Assembly: GCA_910589415.1 (NCBI GenBank)
Contig: OU342635.1
Location: forward strand, 36,234,929 to 36,298,928
Direction of reading: 5' to 3'
DNA: 64,000 nucleotides
Source of the DNA: Malachius bipustulatus
Lineage: Eukaryota; Arthropoda; Insecta; Coleoptera; Melyridae
Positions 1 through 11,115 of the stretch are shown here, piece by piece. The translations under genes were made by a program, and so were the position numbers. Within the stretch, counting starts at the first letter, position 1. Each line of letters opens with the position of its first letter. A model generated the notes under the pieces. It was not told where the DNA came from and searched no databases. It worked only from the letters and a program-made list of their open reading frames with translations.

Positions 1-1616
1 CTGTCGTTAAAAGTGATGTATGTGTCTTTTAATGGCAGTTGCACAAAAACATTTTTTTGTGCCATTGAAGCCCATGGAAGCGGGTTAAAAAAATTTGTAA
101 CAGTGTTAAAAATACATTACAACACTCGTGTTAAAAGTAATTCTATCTACTTTATCTGTACTTACTTACATTCTCTTTTTAAACTACATTTTCTCATGAC
201 GAAATCAGACAAAATTATAGGTAAGTAATAAGATTTTTTCATATTCTTTTTATTACTGGCAAACATATTAATAAAAAATAAGTACCTAGTCAAGAATTCA
301 AGACAATAATAATTGTTCAGAAATTGCAAATAATAATAATTATTATGACATCTCTTTTATTTGTATGCACACATTTGTTAGTAACCATAGCGTCAGCAAC
401 GGTTGCTATTGCATAGTACACTACTTGTACTTACTTGTCTGTAATATTTTAAAATGCAATTTGAAGTTGAGTGTCATTCTAAATTCATCAATTTTATTAT
501 CAAAATAGAGCAGTTTTACAAAAACCATTGTATGATATTCGTCTTAAAAGTGATTTTATTTTGTTCGTGAATTTGTAAAATTCGCTTCGCTCATTTCACA
601 AACCTTTTCACTAACAAAATAAAACTTCACTTCTAACATTAATATCATAAATAGCTATTAAATTTGTTTTACCGCCGCATATGTTTCATCAATGAACTAT
701 GAATTATCAGCCGCGCTTCTTAGTTTTTTGTCGTTTCAATTGACTTTGTATAAACTCTACTTTAAAAGTTACCAAGTTTTTTTTGTGAACATAAAATCGC
801 AACTTTCAAACATTAAGATGGTCTTTGATTGACTATACCACCATCGCAAGTTTCATCTTTTAGTTTTAAAAAGCAAGGTCGCAAGGTATATTTCTTTTAA
901 ATAAATTGCTATAATGCAAAAATACAGTCAGAAAATCTGAACACGATAATGTAAAAAATACGTTGTTCTGTTTCAAAAAATTAACCGGGTAAAAATGGGA
1001 CACCTGTACCTATACCTATAGCTGAAAATAATGTTGGCTTATGCATACGTAGGAATTTTAATTTAAAAGTTCTGTGCTAAAATTCTTAAAATACCAAGAA
1101 TTTATGAGGTGATCCAAGAATGGTTGATTGGCTATTATGCGGTTTTTATACGAAACGCAGCTCGTAATGCTTGCGCTGGCGACTGTAAACACAGTTGCTC
1201 TCGGGTTAAATTATTTTACTGGAGAGGAGATTGAAGAGCTCGTGATGCTTATGAATTGATGTAAACATATCATCACTCAATGCACCGTTGCCAATTTTAC
1301 CGGGACTCGAATAATCGGCTGTGCGTCTACAGGCTTCGAAAAATGCTCGACATATACACAATTATATACTAACGTGCGCCGCTCCCTCTGTAGAACGTTT
1401 CGTTGAACTATGTCGCGTATGTTTTAGGGTACCCCGGTGTCAAAGTGATGCCCTGGGCAAAATTTATCCAACGTTTCCACCGATAGATGGCCATGCTGTA
1501 CGACGTTTATACACGTTAAAATTTTCGAAGCCCGAAGTCGGGCTTCACATGGTAGGTCCAGGCTTCGAATACTCAACTGAACATAGCATTTTAGGCTTCG
1601 TATGGGCTCTTAATAT
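1..1616. other. AT-rich non-coding stretch with four AGGCTTCG-like motifs
   Basis: I see no convincing gene here; the short open frames are low complexity. From about 1331 to 1602 the motif AGGCTTCG(A/T)A or a close variant recurs at 1331, 1540 (GGCTTCAC), 1560 and 1593, and a reverse form sits at about 1524. This suggests a degraded repeat. The stretch is most likely intronic if the Elk gene spans the window. Confidence 0.5.
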
Positions 1617-1670
1617 GTCTATATATATATATAAATATATATATATTTATATAAATATATATATATATAT
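1617..1670. repeat. (AT)n microsatellite at a family A breakpoint
   Basis: An uninterrupted AT-alternating tract with occasional AAAT steps. It directly adjoins the inner edge of the family A end at 1671-1806. In the complete family A copies an equivalent tract separates that same end segment from the internal subrepeats. Confidence 0.9.
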
Positions 1671-1806
1671 CGTGGGCAGGTGAATTTTGGAAAACCACTT
1701 TTTCGTAATCTGGGGGTCATGATCGGTGGACATTTGATGAGTTTGGGTGATTTTTGGAAAGTGATGTCGTCCTCAATAGTGTATTTTTTTGTTAAAAAAT
1801 ACACTA
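1671..1806 (-). repeat. Repeat family A, terminal fragment
   Basis: This is the reverse complement of the first ~140 bp of family A as seen at 8912 and 62819. The outer edge reads TAGTGTATTTTTTAAC when viewed from the right, followed by a short A-rich hairpin and the ATTGAGGACGACATCAC segment. The copy stops at the AT tract, so the internal subrepeats are missing. It abuts a Harbinger fragment with no spacer. Confidence 0.85.
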
Positions 1807-2213
1807 AAACGAGATAGTTGTATGAGAAAAGCGATTTCACCTCACGAGAGATTAAGCGCCACCTTAAGATTCCTTGCAACCGGAAGAAGTTACAAGGATG
1901 GAATTTACAATACTATAATGTCCAAGCAAGCATTGAGTGAGATTATACCTGAGATAATACGACAATATGTGGTTGAATTATAATAAACATAAACATAAAA
2001 TTGAACGATAAGTTGCTTCGCCCGTCCACATGCTACGAAATGTCGCATCAGTTCTCGGAAAATGATGCCTCGATCTTCAGTCTTTCGATTTAGCTTCCAA
2101 TCTCATTCCGTTTAGACTAAACGTACGTTTTGCGGTCCGCACATTCCATTTTACTTGATTCATTTTGTCTGATTCGACATGTCGTTCAATTAGTCGTTGC
2201 GTCTGGACCGGCC
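1807..2213 (+). mobile_element. PIF/Harbinger transposon remnant (internally deleted)
   Basis: The left part (1822-1983) encodes the N-terminal region of a HARBI1-like transposase. The right part ends in GCGTCTGGACCGGCC at 2199-2213, followed by TTTAAA. A GGCC-type terminus next to a TA-rich 3-bp target (TTA or TAA) is usual for Harbinger elements. The catalytic DDE region is missing between the two parts, so this is a non-autonomous remnant. The left terminus is lost where family A adjoins it. The element identity is well supported by the coding fragment; the exact right end is inferred. Confidence 0.6.
1822..1983 (+). pseudogene. HARBI1-like transposase fragment (N-terminal part)
   Basis: About 53 codons starting MRKAISPHERLSATLRFLAT. 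The pattern 'I(S/P)..ERL..TLRFLATG.S(Y/F)' followed by 'SK...S.IIPE' matches the helical N-terminal region of PIF/Harbinger nucleases (HARBI1 family). A normal protein is roughly 350-400 residues, so this is a short piece ending at an in-frame stop. No DDE catalytic residues are present. It cannot make an active transposase. Confidence 0.7.
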
Positions 2214-4256
2214 TTTAAATATCCTAAAAAATTGAAAAACCTGAGTTTTTATTTTAGCTAGTGAAAATAAATCAATTATTATTTTTTGCAGGCGACAAAT
2301 AAGTCGACAAAAGGTATCCATTTGACAATTCAAAAATTATTAAGCCAACTAGATCCCAGACACTTCATAGCCAACTTTTGTTTTTCTTATGGCCTCCATA
2401 TGGTTTTTTTATGTCGTTCGGTATAAAAAAATCAACACAATTCAAAATTTATAAATCCAAGAGAATTTTTTTCGTCATAGGACTTATTGCTTGCCTTGAA
2501 TTTCAAAAGTTTGAAGAAAATCAAAAGTTGACTATAAATACTCTGGAAATAAAATAAGAAATATCAATTCTTCAGTCTTTTCAGTACCTATATTTCAGTA
2601 ATTGCTGCATTTTTTTTAAATTTAGTTTCCGATTCTTAATAAACATCAAATTGCACAACTTTTCCTTCATTTAACCGTCTTCCTATTTCTCACGGTTTCC
2701 GAGATCCCTCACCTGTTGTCTTGGACACCTGTTTCTATAAAAATTTAAAATTTTCTTGTTAACTTTGACAGATTCTTTAATTTATAATATTTCAGAAACA
2801 CTTTTATAAGTGAAATAAGTGTGAAAAAAATTATTATAAAATAAAAAGTCTGAAATGCTTTTGTAACGACGCACTGGGACCTTAATAAAATTTCCATCCA
2901 TTATTTCAACCACCTAATTTGACGTTATACAAAGCTCCCCAGTTCCACTAAATTATTAAGCGCTAAACGTTTCACACAAAAAGCTGTCTTAATAAAAAGT
3001 CCCACAATTGAATTGAACGAATAGGTATGCTGTTTTTCACAAGAATTGTTATAAAAATGCTGAGCTCCACGGATACCTACCTATTTCGCTTGGGATATTT
3101 TAATAATAGAGAATATGAAAAACCTTATGTTCGTTGTATATTTTTTTTCACTTAATTTGTTATATTGACTGACTAGTTTTCATTGTACTTTTTATCTTCA
3201 GAGCTTGAATCAACGGGGATACTCTGTTCGGATATTCCTATATTTTAGTATTATCACTGACATAAAAATGTCATTGGTGGTGAAGACAAGCTATCCTTTT
3301 GGAAACCTATAAAACTTGCTTTTAATTAAATGATAAACTATAATAGTAATGGCACTATTTACGTTATTTATCTATCTACTTTTCTACTTACCTATTTATT
3401 TAATTTCACTTATTAATTATTATTTAACCACTAAAACCCGCTAATTTAGGACTTCAATAATTGAGATTTAGTAACTTAGAAATTATTGATACCTAGTTCA
3501 TTTTTTGCTTTAACCTAAAAATACCCATAAGATAAAAAAAAAATTAGAATACAATCCTCATGAAATAATTATTTACTTTATAGCAAGCAACTATCTATTA
3601 TTTCTATCTCGACTTCCTAAATTATCCTTGCCGATTTCTTACAAGGAAGAGCAAACAACAAACCAGTAAGGATTCCACAGGTAATGAATATAAATGATCA
3701 CGGGCTCTCAGTTTTCATTGTCAGGTTGATGCTTAATTGCCTGGAAAGGATTAGCACTGAAATGGTAAATCCCATTGGGAATTCTGAGGTCCTGAAAGAT
3801 GAAAGTGAGAAATCCCATTTGATTGCTTGCTGGTGGGTTCAGTTGAATAAACGTGACAAATTAATCTTTCGAGATCGTAGAATTAAGTTTGCGAGCGCCA
3901 GGATGTCATTCTGAAAATTGCAGTGTTCTACTTAATTAAATGAATTTATTATTTCTAAGTGAGTAGTATCTCTTTAACAGTTCATTTGCTTTCTGCCGTT
4001 GTTCTGGTTATCGTATATCAGTGAAAGTGAAAGTGGTAGATTTTTTTGAGTTATTATTGGCCTCTTTCCATGTTACGTCACACGTTGAAAGCTATTCACA
4101 ACAAAATTTGAAAAAAGGGCAAAAGTCATTTTTCGGAACAAGTGGCACAGAAATGTAAATTCAGCCATTTTTTTTTATAGGGCTTTGAAAATACGCTCGA
4201 GGATGCATAGGATTATTGGACATTCCGGAACTAAAACGATTTTATCGCGCAACTTT
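2214..4256. other. AT-rich non-coding stretch
   Basis: I recognise no coding region, RNA gene or repeat copy. The 76-codon open frame at 3684-3914 resembles no family I know and has no splice or promoter context. The sequence is probably intronic or ancient repeat debris. Confidence 0.4.
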
Positions 4257-5943
4257 TAGTGTATTTTTTAACAAAAAAACCTTCTTGCGCATCAATCGCA
4301 GAAATAGTGTATTTTTATGCGATTCAATTATGAATATTTTCACCGCTTTTTAAATTATTGGCTTTCTGAAATTTTCCACAGTCATGTCATGTTAGCGTAG
4401 TGCTTTAATGTGAAAAATTTTCTGTGATAATTTCATTTCATTTCGTTTCAACACGTGCCTTAGATCGGATTTTTAAATTTAAAAATCAAAAAAATTGGCA
4501 AAATTTTACAATTTTGTCCCTTTTCCTATGCCCGCCACTGGCTAACTTTACTTGAAAAATACTATTTTTTACACTACCTTTAATAAATTCGGAAAAAACT
4601 GAAAGGAGAGTTTTGAAAACCGAAAGTTTGAAATTTTAGAGGAATAAACATCATTTAAAAATATTCGAATATATCTCCGCCATTTTTATATTTGCTTCTT
4701 GAAATTTTTGAAAGTTAAATATGCTATTAGTATAGTTGTCTACTATCAAAATTTCCGTTCTATTCCTTCAAAAATAAGCTCATGAATGTTTATAGAAATG
4801 TAGACATTTTTACCCTTTTCCTACCCACGCCTCTGGCTTATTAATAGAAATGATGCAAATTGTATTGCATTAGCTCAAATTTCAAATAAGTTTATTCCAA
4901 TCTTGTTAATTTTGTTTAAAAGTTTTTGATCTTGCCTATTTAGGGGTTCAAAATCTAGCCATTTTCCAAAAATTGAAAAGGCCGCCATTTTGGAATGTCT
5001 TTTTTTACCTATTTTACTCAAATACAGTACCAGACGACTACTTGAGGGTATCTTACTACCAAAAAAATTTCAGCGCTCTAGATTGAAAACTTCGACCAGA
5101 AACCGTGCCTCACGGACGGTTTTTTTTCTGAAATTCGGAGGGACATCCTGTAGAAGTAACACAACTCTAGGAAAATGTTTTTTACGAAAATCAAACGTCA
5201 GCCCTAAGGTTCATAAGAGTAAAAAATTTCGTTCATTAATCTTGAAAGATGAAGCTACAGGAGCGTTTTTAAAAATTTAGAGAAATTAATTTAAAAAAAA
5301 CATCATGTAAAAAAAAATCGAATATCTCCGCCATTTTTCTTATTTACTTTTTGAAATTCTCAAGGGTTGAAGTCTATTAGTATAGTTGTCTACTGTAAAA
5401 ATTTCAGTTTAATTACTTCAAAAATGTGCTCATAAATTGTTGGAGAAATTTAGCCCTTTTTACCCTTTTCCTACCCACGCCACTGGCTTATTAATAGGAA
5501 AAATGCAAATTTTGTTGCATGAAATTAAATTTCAAGTCATTTACTTCCAATATTGTGAATTTGATATAAAACTCTTTTTCTATCTAGCTTATACAGGGGT
5601 TCAAAAAATAGTCCTTTTTCCAAAAATTAAAATGGCCGCCATTTTGAAACGGCTCGGCCGATTTTGCTCAAGTGCAATACCAGACCACTCCTTGTGGATA
5701 TCTTACTCCCACAAAAATTTCAGCCTCCTAGATTCAAAACTGCGACCTGAAATGAGATGACAAAAACCGGATACCTGGAATTTTGAAGGGACACCCTGTA
5801 GAAGTGATGGGACTTTTGGAAAGTTTTTCAACGAAAATCCAAGGTCATTCCCAAATTTTACAAGGACCCAACATTTCGTTCACTAATCTTAAAAGATAAA
5901 GCCACAGGAGCGTTTTTAAAATCGAAATTTCGCGATTTTGGAG

Positions 5944-5980
<37 letters not shown>

Positions 5981-7684
5981 TATATTTATATATATATATA
6001 TTTATATATTTCTCCAAAATCGCGAAATTTTGATTTTAAAAACGCTCCTGTGGCTTTATCTTTCAAGATTAGTGAACGAAATTTTGGGTCCTTGTAAAGC
6101 TTTGGAATGACGTTGGATTTTCGTTGAAAAACTTTCCAAAAGTCCCATCACTTCTACAGGGTGTCCCTTCAAAATTCCATGAACCCGGTTTTTGTCATCT
6201 CATTTCAGGTCGCAGTTTTGAATCTAGGGGGCTGAAATTTTTGTGGGAGTAAGATATCTATAAAAACTGGTCTGGTATTGTACTTGAGCAAAATCGGTCG
6301 AGCGGTTTCAAAATGGCGGTCATTTTAATTTTTGAAAAATTTGCTAATATTTGAACCCCTGTATGAGCAAGATGGAAAAAAAACTTTGAAACCAAATCAA
6401 CAGGGTTTGAAGAAAATTATTTCAAATTTAATTTAATGTAACAAAATTTACATTACTTTTATTATTAAGCCAGTGGCGTGGATAGGAAAGTGGTAAAAAT
6501 GGCTAAATTTCCCTAACAATTTATGAGCACATTTTTGAAGCAATTGAACTAAAATTTTCACAGTAGATAACTATACTAATAGCCTTTAACACTTAAAAAT
6601 TTCAAGAAGTGAGTAAGAAAAATGGCCGAGATATTCGAATTTTTTTTACATGATGTTTATTTCTCTAAAATTTTAAGAACGCTCCAGTAGCTTAATTTTC
6701 CAAGATTAATGAACGAAATTTTTTACTTTTGTGAAACTTAGGGATGACGTTTGATTTTCACAAAAAAACATTTACCTAAAATTGCGCTACTTTTACAACG
6801 TGTCTCTCCAAATTTCCAAAAAAAAAAAAAACGGGTATGAGGCACGGTTTCTGGTCGCTGTTTTCAATCTAGGGGGCTGAAATTTTTTTGGTAGTAAGAT
6901 AACTGCAAGTAGTCGTATGGTACTGCATTTGAGTTAAATCAGAAGAGCCGTTCCAAAATGGCGGCCTTTTCAATTTTAGGAAAAATTGATAGATTTTGAA
7001 CCCCTAAATAAGCCAGTTAGAAACAAAAACTTTTAAACGAAATTAACATTACTGGAAGAAAATTATTTGAAATTTGAGTTATAAAATATTGAGTTAAAAT
7101 ATTGCAATAAAATTTGCAATATTTTTATTATTAAGCCAGTGGCGTGGGTAGGAAAAGGGAAAAAGGGCTAAATTTCTATAACTGTTTATGAACATATTTT
7201 TGAAGGAATTGAACGAAAATTTTTCCAGTAGACGACTATACTAATAAACTTCAAAATTCAACGATTTCAGGAAGGAAATAATAAAAATGGCGGAGATATT
7301 AGAATATTTTTACATATTATGTTTATTCCTCTAAAATTTAAAATTTTCGGTTTTCAAAGCTCCCCTTTCACTTTTTCCGTTCTATAAAAGGTAGTCTAAA
7401 AAATATTATTTTTTAAGTAAAGTTAGCCAGTGGCGGGCATAGGAAATGGGCCAAAATTGTTCAATTTTGCCAATGTTTTTTTTTGTTTTGTTAAATTTAA
7501 AAATTCATTCTAAGGCATGCACGGTTTAAAACGAAATGAAATGCAATTGTCAGTAAGCCACTACGCGAATATCACCTGACTATGTAAAATTCCAGAAAGC
7601 CAATTTAAAAAGCGGTGAAAATATTCAGAATTGAATCGCATAAAAATACACTATTTCTGCGATTGATGCGCAAGAAGGTTTTTA
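4257..7684. repeat. Repeat family A as a 3.4 kb palindrome
   Basis: The left arm (4257 to about 5944) and right arm (about 6009 to 7684) are inverted copies of one another around an AT microsatellite. The outer left end reads TAGTGTATTTTTTAAC and then CTTCTTGCGCATCAATCGC; the right end is the complement GCGATTGATGCGCAAGAAGG. Each arm contains tandem, diverged subrepeats that can be counted by the phrase GCCAGTGGCGTGGGTAGG or its GGCGGGCATAGG variant: complements near 4525, 4823 and 5470 on the left, direct copies near 6470, 7135 and 7425 on the right. Each subrepeat also has 'AAATGGCGGAGATATTCG' and 'CTACAGGGTGTCCC'. There is no transposase. Open frames inside are by-products of the repeat. 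The arms have visibly diverged, so this is not a recent duplication. Confidence 0.85.
5946..6008. repeat. (TA)n microsatellite at the palindrome centre
   Basis: A self-complementary TA tract with a few AAAT/TTTA steps. It is the exact symmetry centre of the family A palindrome: TTTCTCCAAAATCGCGAAAT on the right mirrors the left flank. It corresponds to the TA tract that separates the end segment from the body in complete copies. Confidence 0.9.
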
Positions 7685-7703
7685 TTCTTGAGATACGAGA
7701 ATA

Positions 7704-8888
7704 TACGGGTCGTTTGAATAGTTACAGGACTTATCGAAAAAAGGTAAATTATTTTCTTCCACTGCCTGATAGATGTGTGTGTGTGTTGATATGTGTATCT
7801 ATAAAAATGTCAAGTCTCATTCCGGTCAGTCTTTAGCTAATGCCATTGTTCCAAAACAAGTAACGTTTTTTGTCAACAACGGTTGAAATCGTGCATCGCT
7901 TGGTGAAAAATTTTGAAAGGAAAAAAAACTCAAGAGATAAAAGATAAGTTGTACTCAGTGTCGGTGAACCGTACCACCATTTTTCATGAAGAACGTTCTG
8001 GGCGACCAAAAACTGTTCCAACTACTGAAGAAGTTGGTTTAGTGCCGCAACTGTGATGTAAAATAACCGATCGGCAGTTAAAGAGACTGCTGAGTCTTGT
8101 GGAACCTCAAGTGATTGGGTACACAAGATTTTACAGAAGAATTGGGTATGAAAAAATTATCCGCGAGTTGGGTGCCACGTTTGTGGACAATCGACCAAAA
8201 TTTTGGCATGTTGCTCGAGTGTCTTAAGCTGTACAAAAATCTGCAGATTTTTTGATACGTTTACTTACTGCGAGATCAAACAACAGTCAATGCAGTGGAT
8301 CTAGGTGAGAGAGCCATCTCTGAAGAAGACGAAGGTCGTTTTTTGAGCGGGAAAAGTGATTGCATCAGTTTTTTGGGACAGCCGAGGGATTATTATGATT
8401 GAGTACCTTCAGAAAGGTGAAAACATTAACGAACCCTATTAGGCCGCATTGCTGGATCGATTGAAGGCCAAAATCAAGAAAAACGATCAATTTGGCCAAG
8501 AAGAAAGTGGTACTACCATTTTTTCACCAGGACAACCCTCGGGTGCAGACGTGCATGGTCGCAAATCCACAATGGAAAAATTGAATGAACCGAAATTTGA
8601 ATCACCATATACATACACTCGATCTAGCTCCTATTGATATTATTTTTATTTCCAAATTTGAAAAAATTGCTTGGGGGGAAAACTACGGGTCAAATGCTTA
8701 GGTGGCAAGCGCTGCAGAATGGAATTTTTTGGATTTACACAAAGAATTTTTGGCGGTTTGAAGAGTTGGGGAAAGAGTTTGATCTAATGTATTGACTTAC
8801 GAGGAGACTATGTCTAGAAATAAATTTCGTCCTAGCTCAAAATCTGTGTTTATCTTGAAAAGGCCTGAAACTTTTCAAACACTCTTTA
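7704..8888 (+). mobile_element. Decayed mariner (Mos1/cecropia-like), near full length
   Basis: Roughly 1.2 kb with imperfect terminal inverted repeats. The left end at 7704-7728 and the reverse complement of the right end at 8864-8888 share TTTGAA-AGTT-CAGG with about 18 of 25 positions equal, and TA lies at both outer edges. Pieces of a mariner transposase are readable in several frames: helix-turn-helix VHRLVKNFE (~7890), GRPKTVP (~8000), a KGENIN segment (~8416), ALLDRLKAKIKK (8446-8485) and LRGDYV near 8802. Many frameshifts and stops are present and the canonical HHDNAPAH and YSPDLAP motifs are destroyed. It lies in the 230 bp between two family A blocks. Confidence 0.85.
7880..8815 (+). 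pseudogene. Mariner transposase pseudogene
   Basis: This is a broken cut-and-paste transposase of the mariner family (DD34D catalytic triad in active members). The reading frame shifts several times. The best continuous piece is 8449-8637 (ALLDRLKAKIKKND onwards). The N-terminal DNA-binding part, central part and C-terminal LRGDYV can be followed in order, so it decayed from a full-length copy rather than being truncated. No start-to-stop reading frame remains and no protein is expected. Confidence 0.8.
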
Positions 8889-8911
8889 TAAATTAACGTA
8901 TTATAAATTAT

Positions 8912-10882
8912 TAGTGTATTTTTTAACAAAAAAATACACTATTGAGGACGACATCACTTTTCGAAAATCACCCAAACTCATCAAATGTCCACCGATCATG
9001 ACCCCCAGATCACGAAAAAGTGGTTTTCCAAAATTCACCTGCCCACGATATATATATATATATATATATATATTTCTCCAAAATCACGATTTTTCGATTT
9101 TCAAAACGCTCCTGTAGCTTTATCTTTCAAGATTAGTGAACGAAATTTTGGATTCTTGTAAAGCTGAGGAATGACTTTAGATTTTCGTTGAAAAAAATTC
9201 CAAAAGTCACGTTACTTCTACAGGGTGTCCTTTCAAAGTTCCCCAAATCCGGACTTTGAGGCACGGTTTCTGGCCGCAGTTTTCAATCTAGGGGGCTGAA
9301 ATTTTTGTGAGAGTAAGATGTCCACAAGGAGTGGTCTGGTATTGCACTTGAGCAAAATCGGCCGAGCCGTTTCAAAATGGCGACCATTTGAATTTTCGGA
9401 AAATTTACTATTTTTTGAATCCCTGTATGAGCAAGATGGCAAAAAAACTTTCACATCAAGTTAACAGGATTGAAAGAAAATTAATTGAAATTTGAGTTAA
9501 TGCAAAAAAATTTGAATTTTTTCCATTAATAAGCCAGTGGCGTGGGTAGGAAAAGAGTGAAAGTGGCTTAATTTCTATAACAGTTTTTGAGCACATTTTT
9601 GAAGGAATTGAACTAAAATTTTTACAGTAGACAACTATACTAATACTCTTTAATCTTCAAAAATTTCAAGGATCAAATAAAAAAAATGGCGGAGATATTT
9701 AAATTTATTTTACATGATGTAAATTTCTCTAAAATTTTAAAAACGCTCTAGTAGCTTCATCTTTCAAGATTAGTGGAAGAAATTTTTTACTCTTGTGAAA
9801 CTTTGGGATGACGTTAAATTTTCGTTGAAAAATTTTTCAAAAGTCGCGTCACTTCTACAGGGTGTCCTTTAAAATTTCGAAACATCCGGTCCTGTGGCAC
9901 GGTTTTCTGGTAGCAGTTTTCAATCTAGGAGGCTGAAATTTTTATGGGAGGAAGATATTATCCACAAGTAGTGGTCTGGTATTACATTTTTTGAGCAAAA
10001 TCGATCGAGCCGTTTCAAAATGGCGGCTTTTTGAGTTTTAGGGAAAAGGGCTATTTTTTAGTCCCTGTATAAGCAATATAGAAAGAAAACTTTTCACAAC
10101 AAAATAATGAGGATGACAATTAAAGGCTTGTTTAATAACTTAACGATTGAATGTAATATTCAGACCCGGGACTGCTTGATTTAAAACCAGCACCAGCACC
10201 AGACCAGCGCACCGTTTTCATCGCGCTCGGCTCGGGCAGGACCACCCATGCAGATATGACTGCTCCTGCCAACCCCAATTGCAGAAAATAAAAACTCCTA
10301 CAAACCTGTATTAACAAGATTGGATTAAAATGATTTGAAATTTGAATTAATGCAATAAAATTTTTATTATTTTCATTAGTAAGCTAGTGGCGTGGGTAAG
10401 AAAATGGTAAAAATGGCTAAATTTCTTTAATTGATTATGAGCACATTTTTGAGGGAATTTACCTGAAATTTTCGGAGTAGACAACTACACTAATAGCTTG
10501 TAACTGTCCAAAATTTAAAGAAGGAAATAAGAGAAATGGCGGAGTTATTCGAATTTTTTTACATGATGTTTATTTCTCTAAAATTTCAAATGTTCGGTTT
10601 TCAGAACTCGCCTGTAACTTTTTAAAGTTAGTCAGTGGCGGGTATATAGGACAAGAGACGAAATTGTTAAATTTTGCCAATTTTTTTTGGTTTATTATGT
10701 AAAAATCTATTTTACGGCACGCTTTCAAACGAAATGAAATGAAATTTTCACAGTAAACCACTACGCAAATTCGACCTGACTATTGAAAAATTCAGAAAGC
10801 CAATTTAAAAGGCGGCAAAAATTTTCATAGTTGAATCGCATAAAAATACACTGTTTCTGCGATTGATGCGCAAGAAGGTTTT
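8912..10882 (+). repeat. Repeat family A, complete single-arm copy
   Basis: It begins with TAGTGTATTTTTTAAC, which forms a hairpin with the following AAAAAAATACACTA. Next come a unique ~110 bp segment, a TA tract (9049-9072), then diverged subrepeats marked by GCCAGTGGCGTGGGTAGG near 9533, a variant near 10385 and CAGTGGCGGGTAT near 10634. It ends in GCGATTGATGCGCAAGAAGG. This gives the normal order of the family: end segment, TA tract, subrepeats, tail. A GC-richer segment of about 170 bp (10140-10310) interrupts one subrepeat. No coding capacity is evident. It may be a non-autonomous DNA transposon; the mobilising enzyme is unknown. Confidence 0.8.
9049..9072. repeat. (TA)n tract inside family A
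   Basis: A perfect TA dinucleotide run between the terminal segment (ending CTGCCCACGA) and the first subrepeat (starting TTTCTCCAAAATC). Confidence 0.9.
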
Positions 10883-11019
10883 AAAGATTCAAGCAAGGAA
10901 AAATCACGATTTTTGAAGCTTATAACTAAATTTTTATCGTCGTTTTTTGAGAAAATTGCATCGATTTCTGGACGAAAATTTCAAAAATTAGTTATAAAAA
11001 TTTTATCTCCGATTTTCTT

Positions 11020-11088
11020 GAAAATATCTGCTTTAGGCTATAGGCATATATTAATATTAATATGCCATTGCCTAAAGCAGATATTTTC
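11020..11088. repeat. 69-bp near-perfect palindrome (hairpin)
   Basis: GAAAATATCTGCTTTAGGC on the left is mirrored by GCCTAAAGCAGATATTTTC on the right, with a central ATATTAATATTAATAT that is itself symmetric. A second small hairpin, CTCTGAGAATATTCTCAG, follows a few bases downstream at about 11097. The wider 10885-11250 region also contains inverted TTATAACTAA/TTAGTTATAA motifs. It is probably the core of an old foldback element; no gene is present. Confidence 0.75.
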
Positions 11089-11115
11089 AATCTTGCTCTG
11101 AGAATATTCTCAGAG

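Noticed and set aside
4990..5760. Open frames of 96 and 107 codons
   Set aside because: They lie in family A subrepeats and recur in inverted form at 63212-63949; the sequence similarity follows the DNA repeat, with no protein motif.
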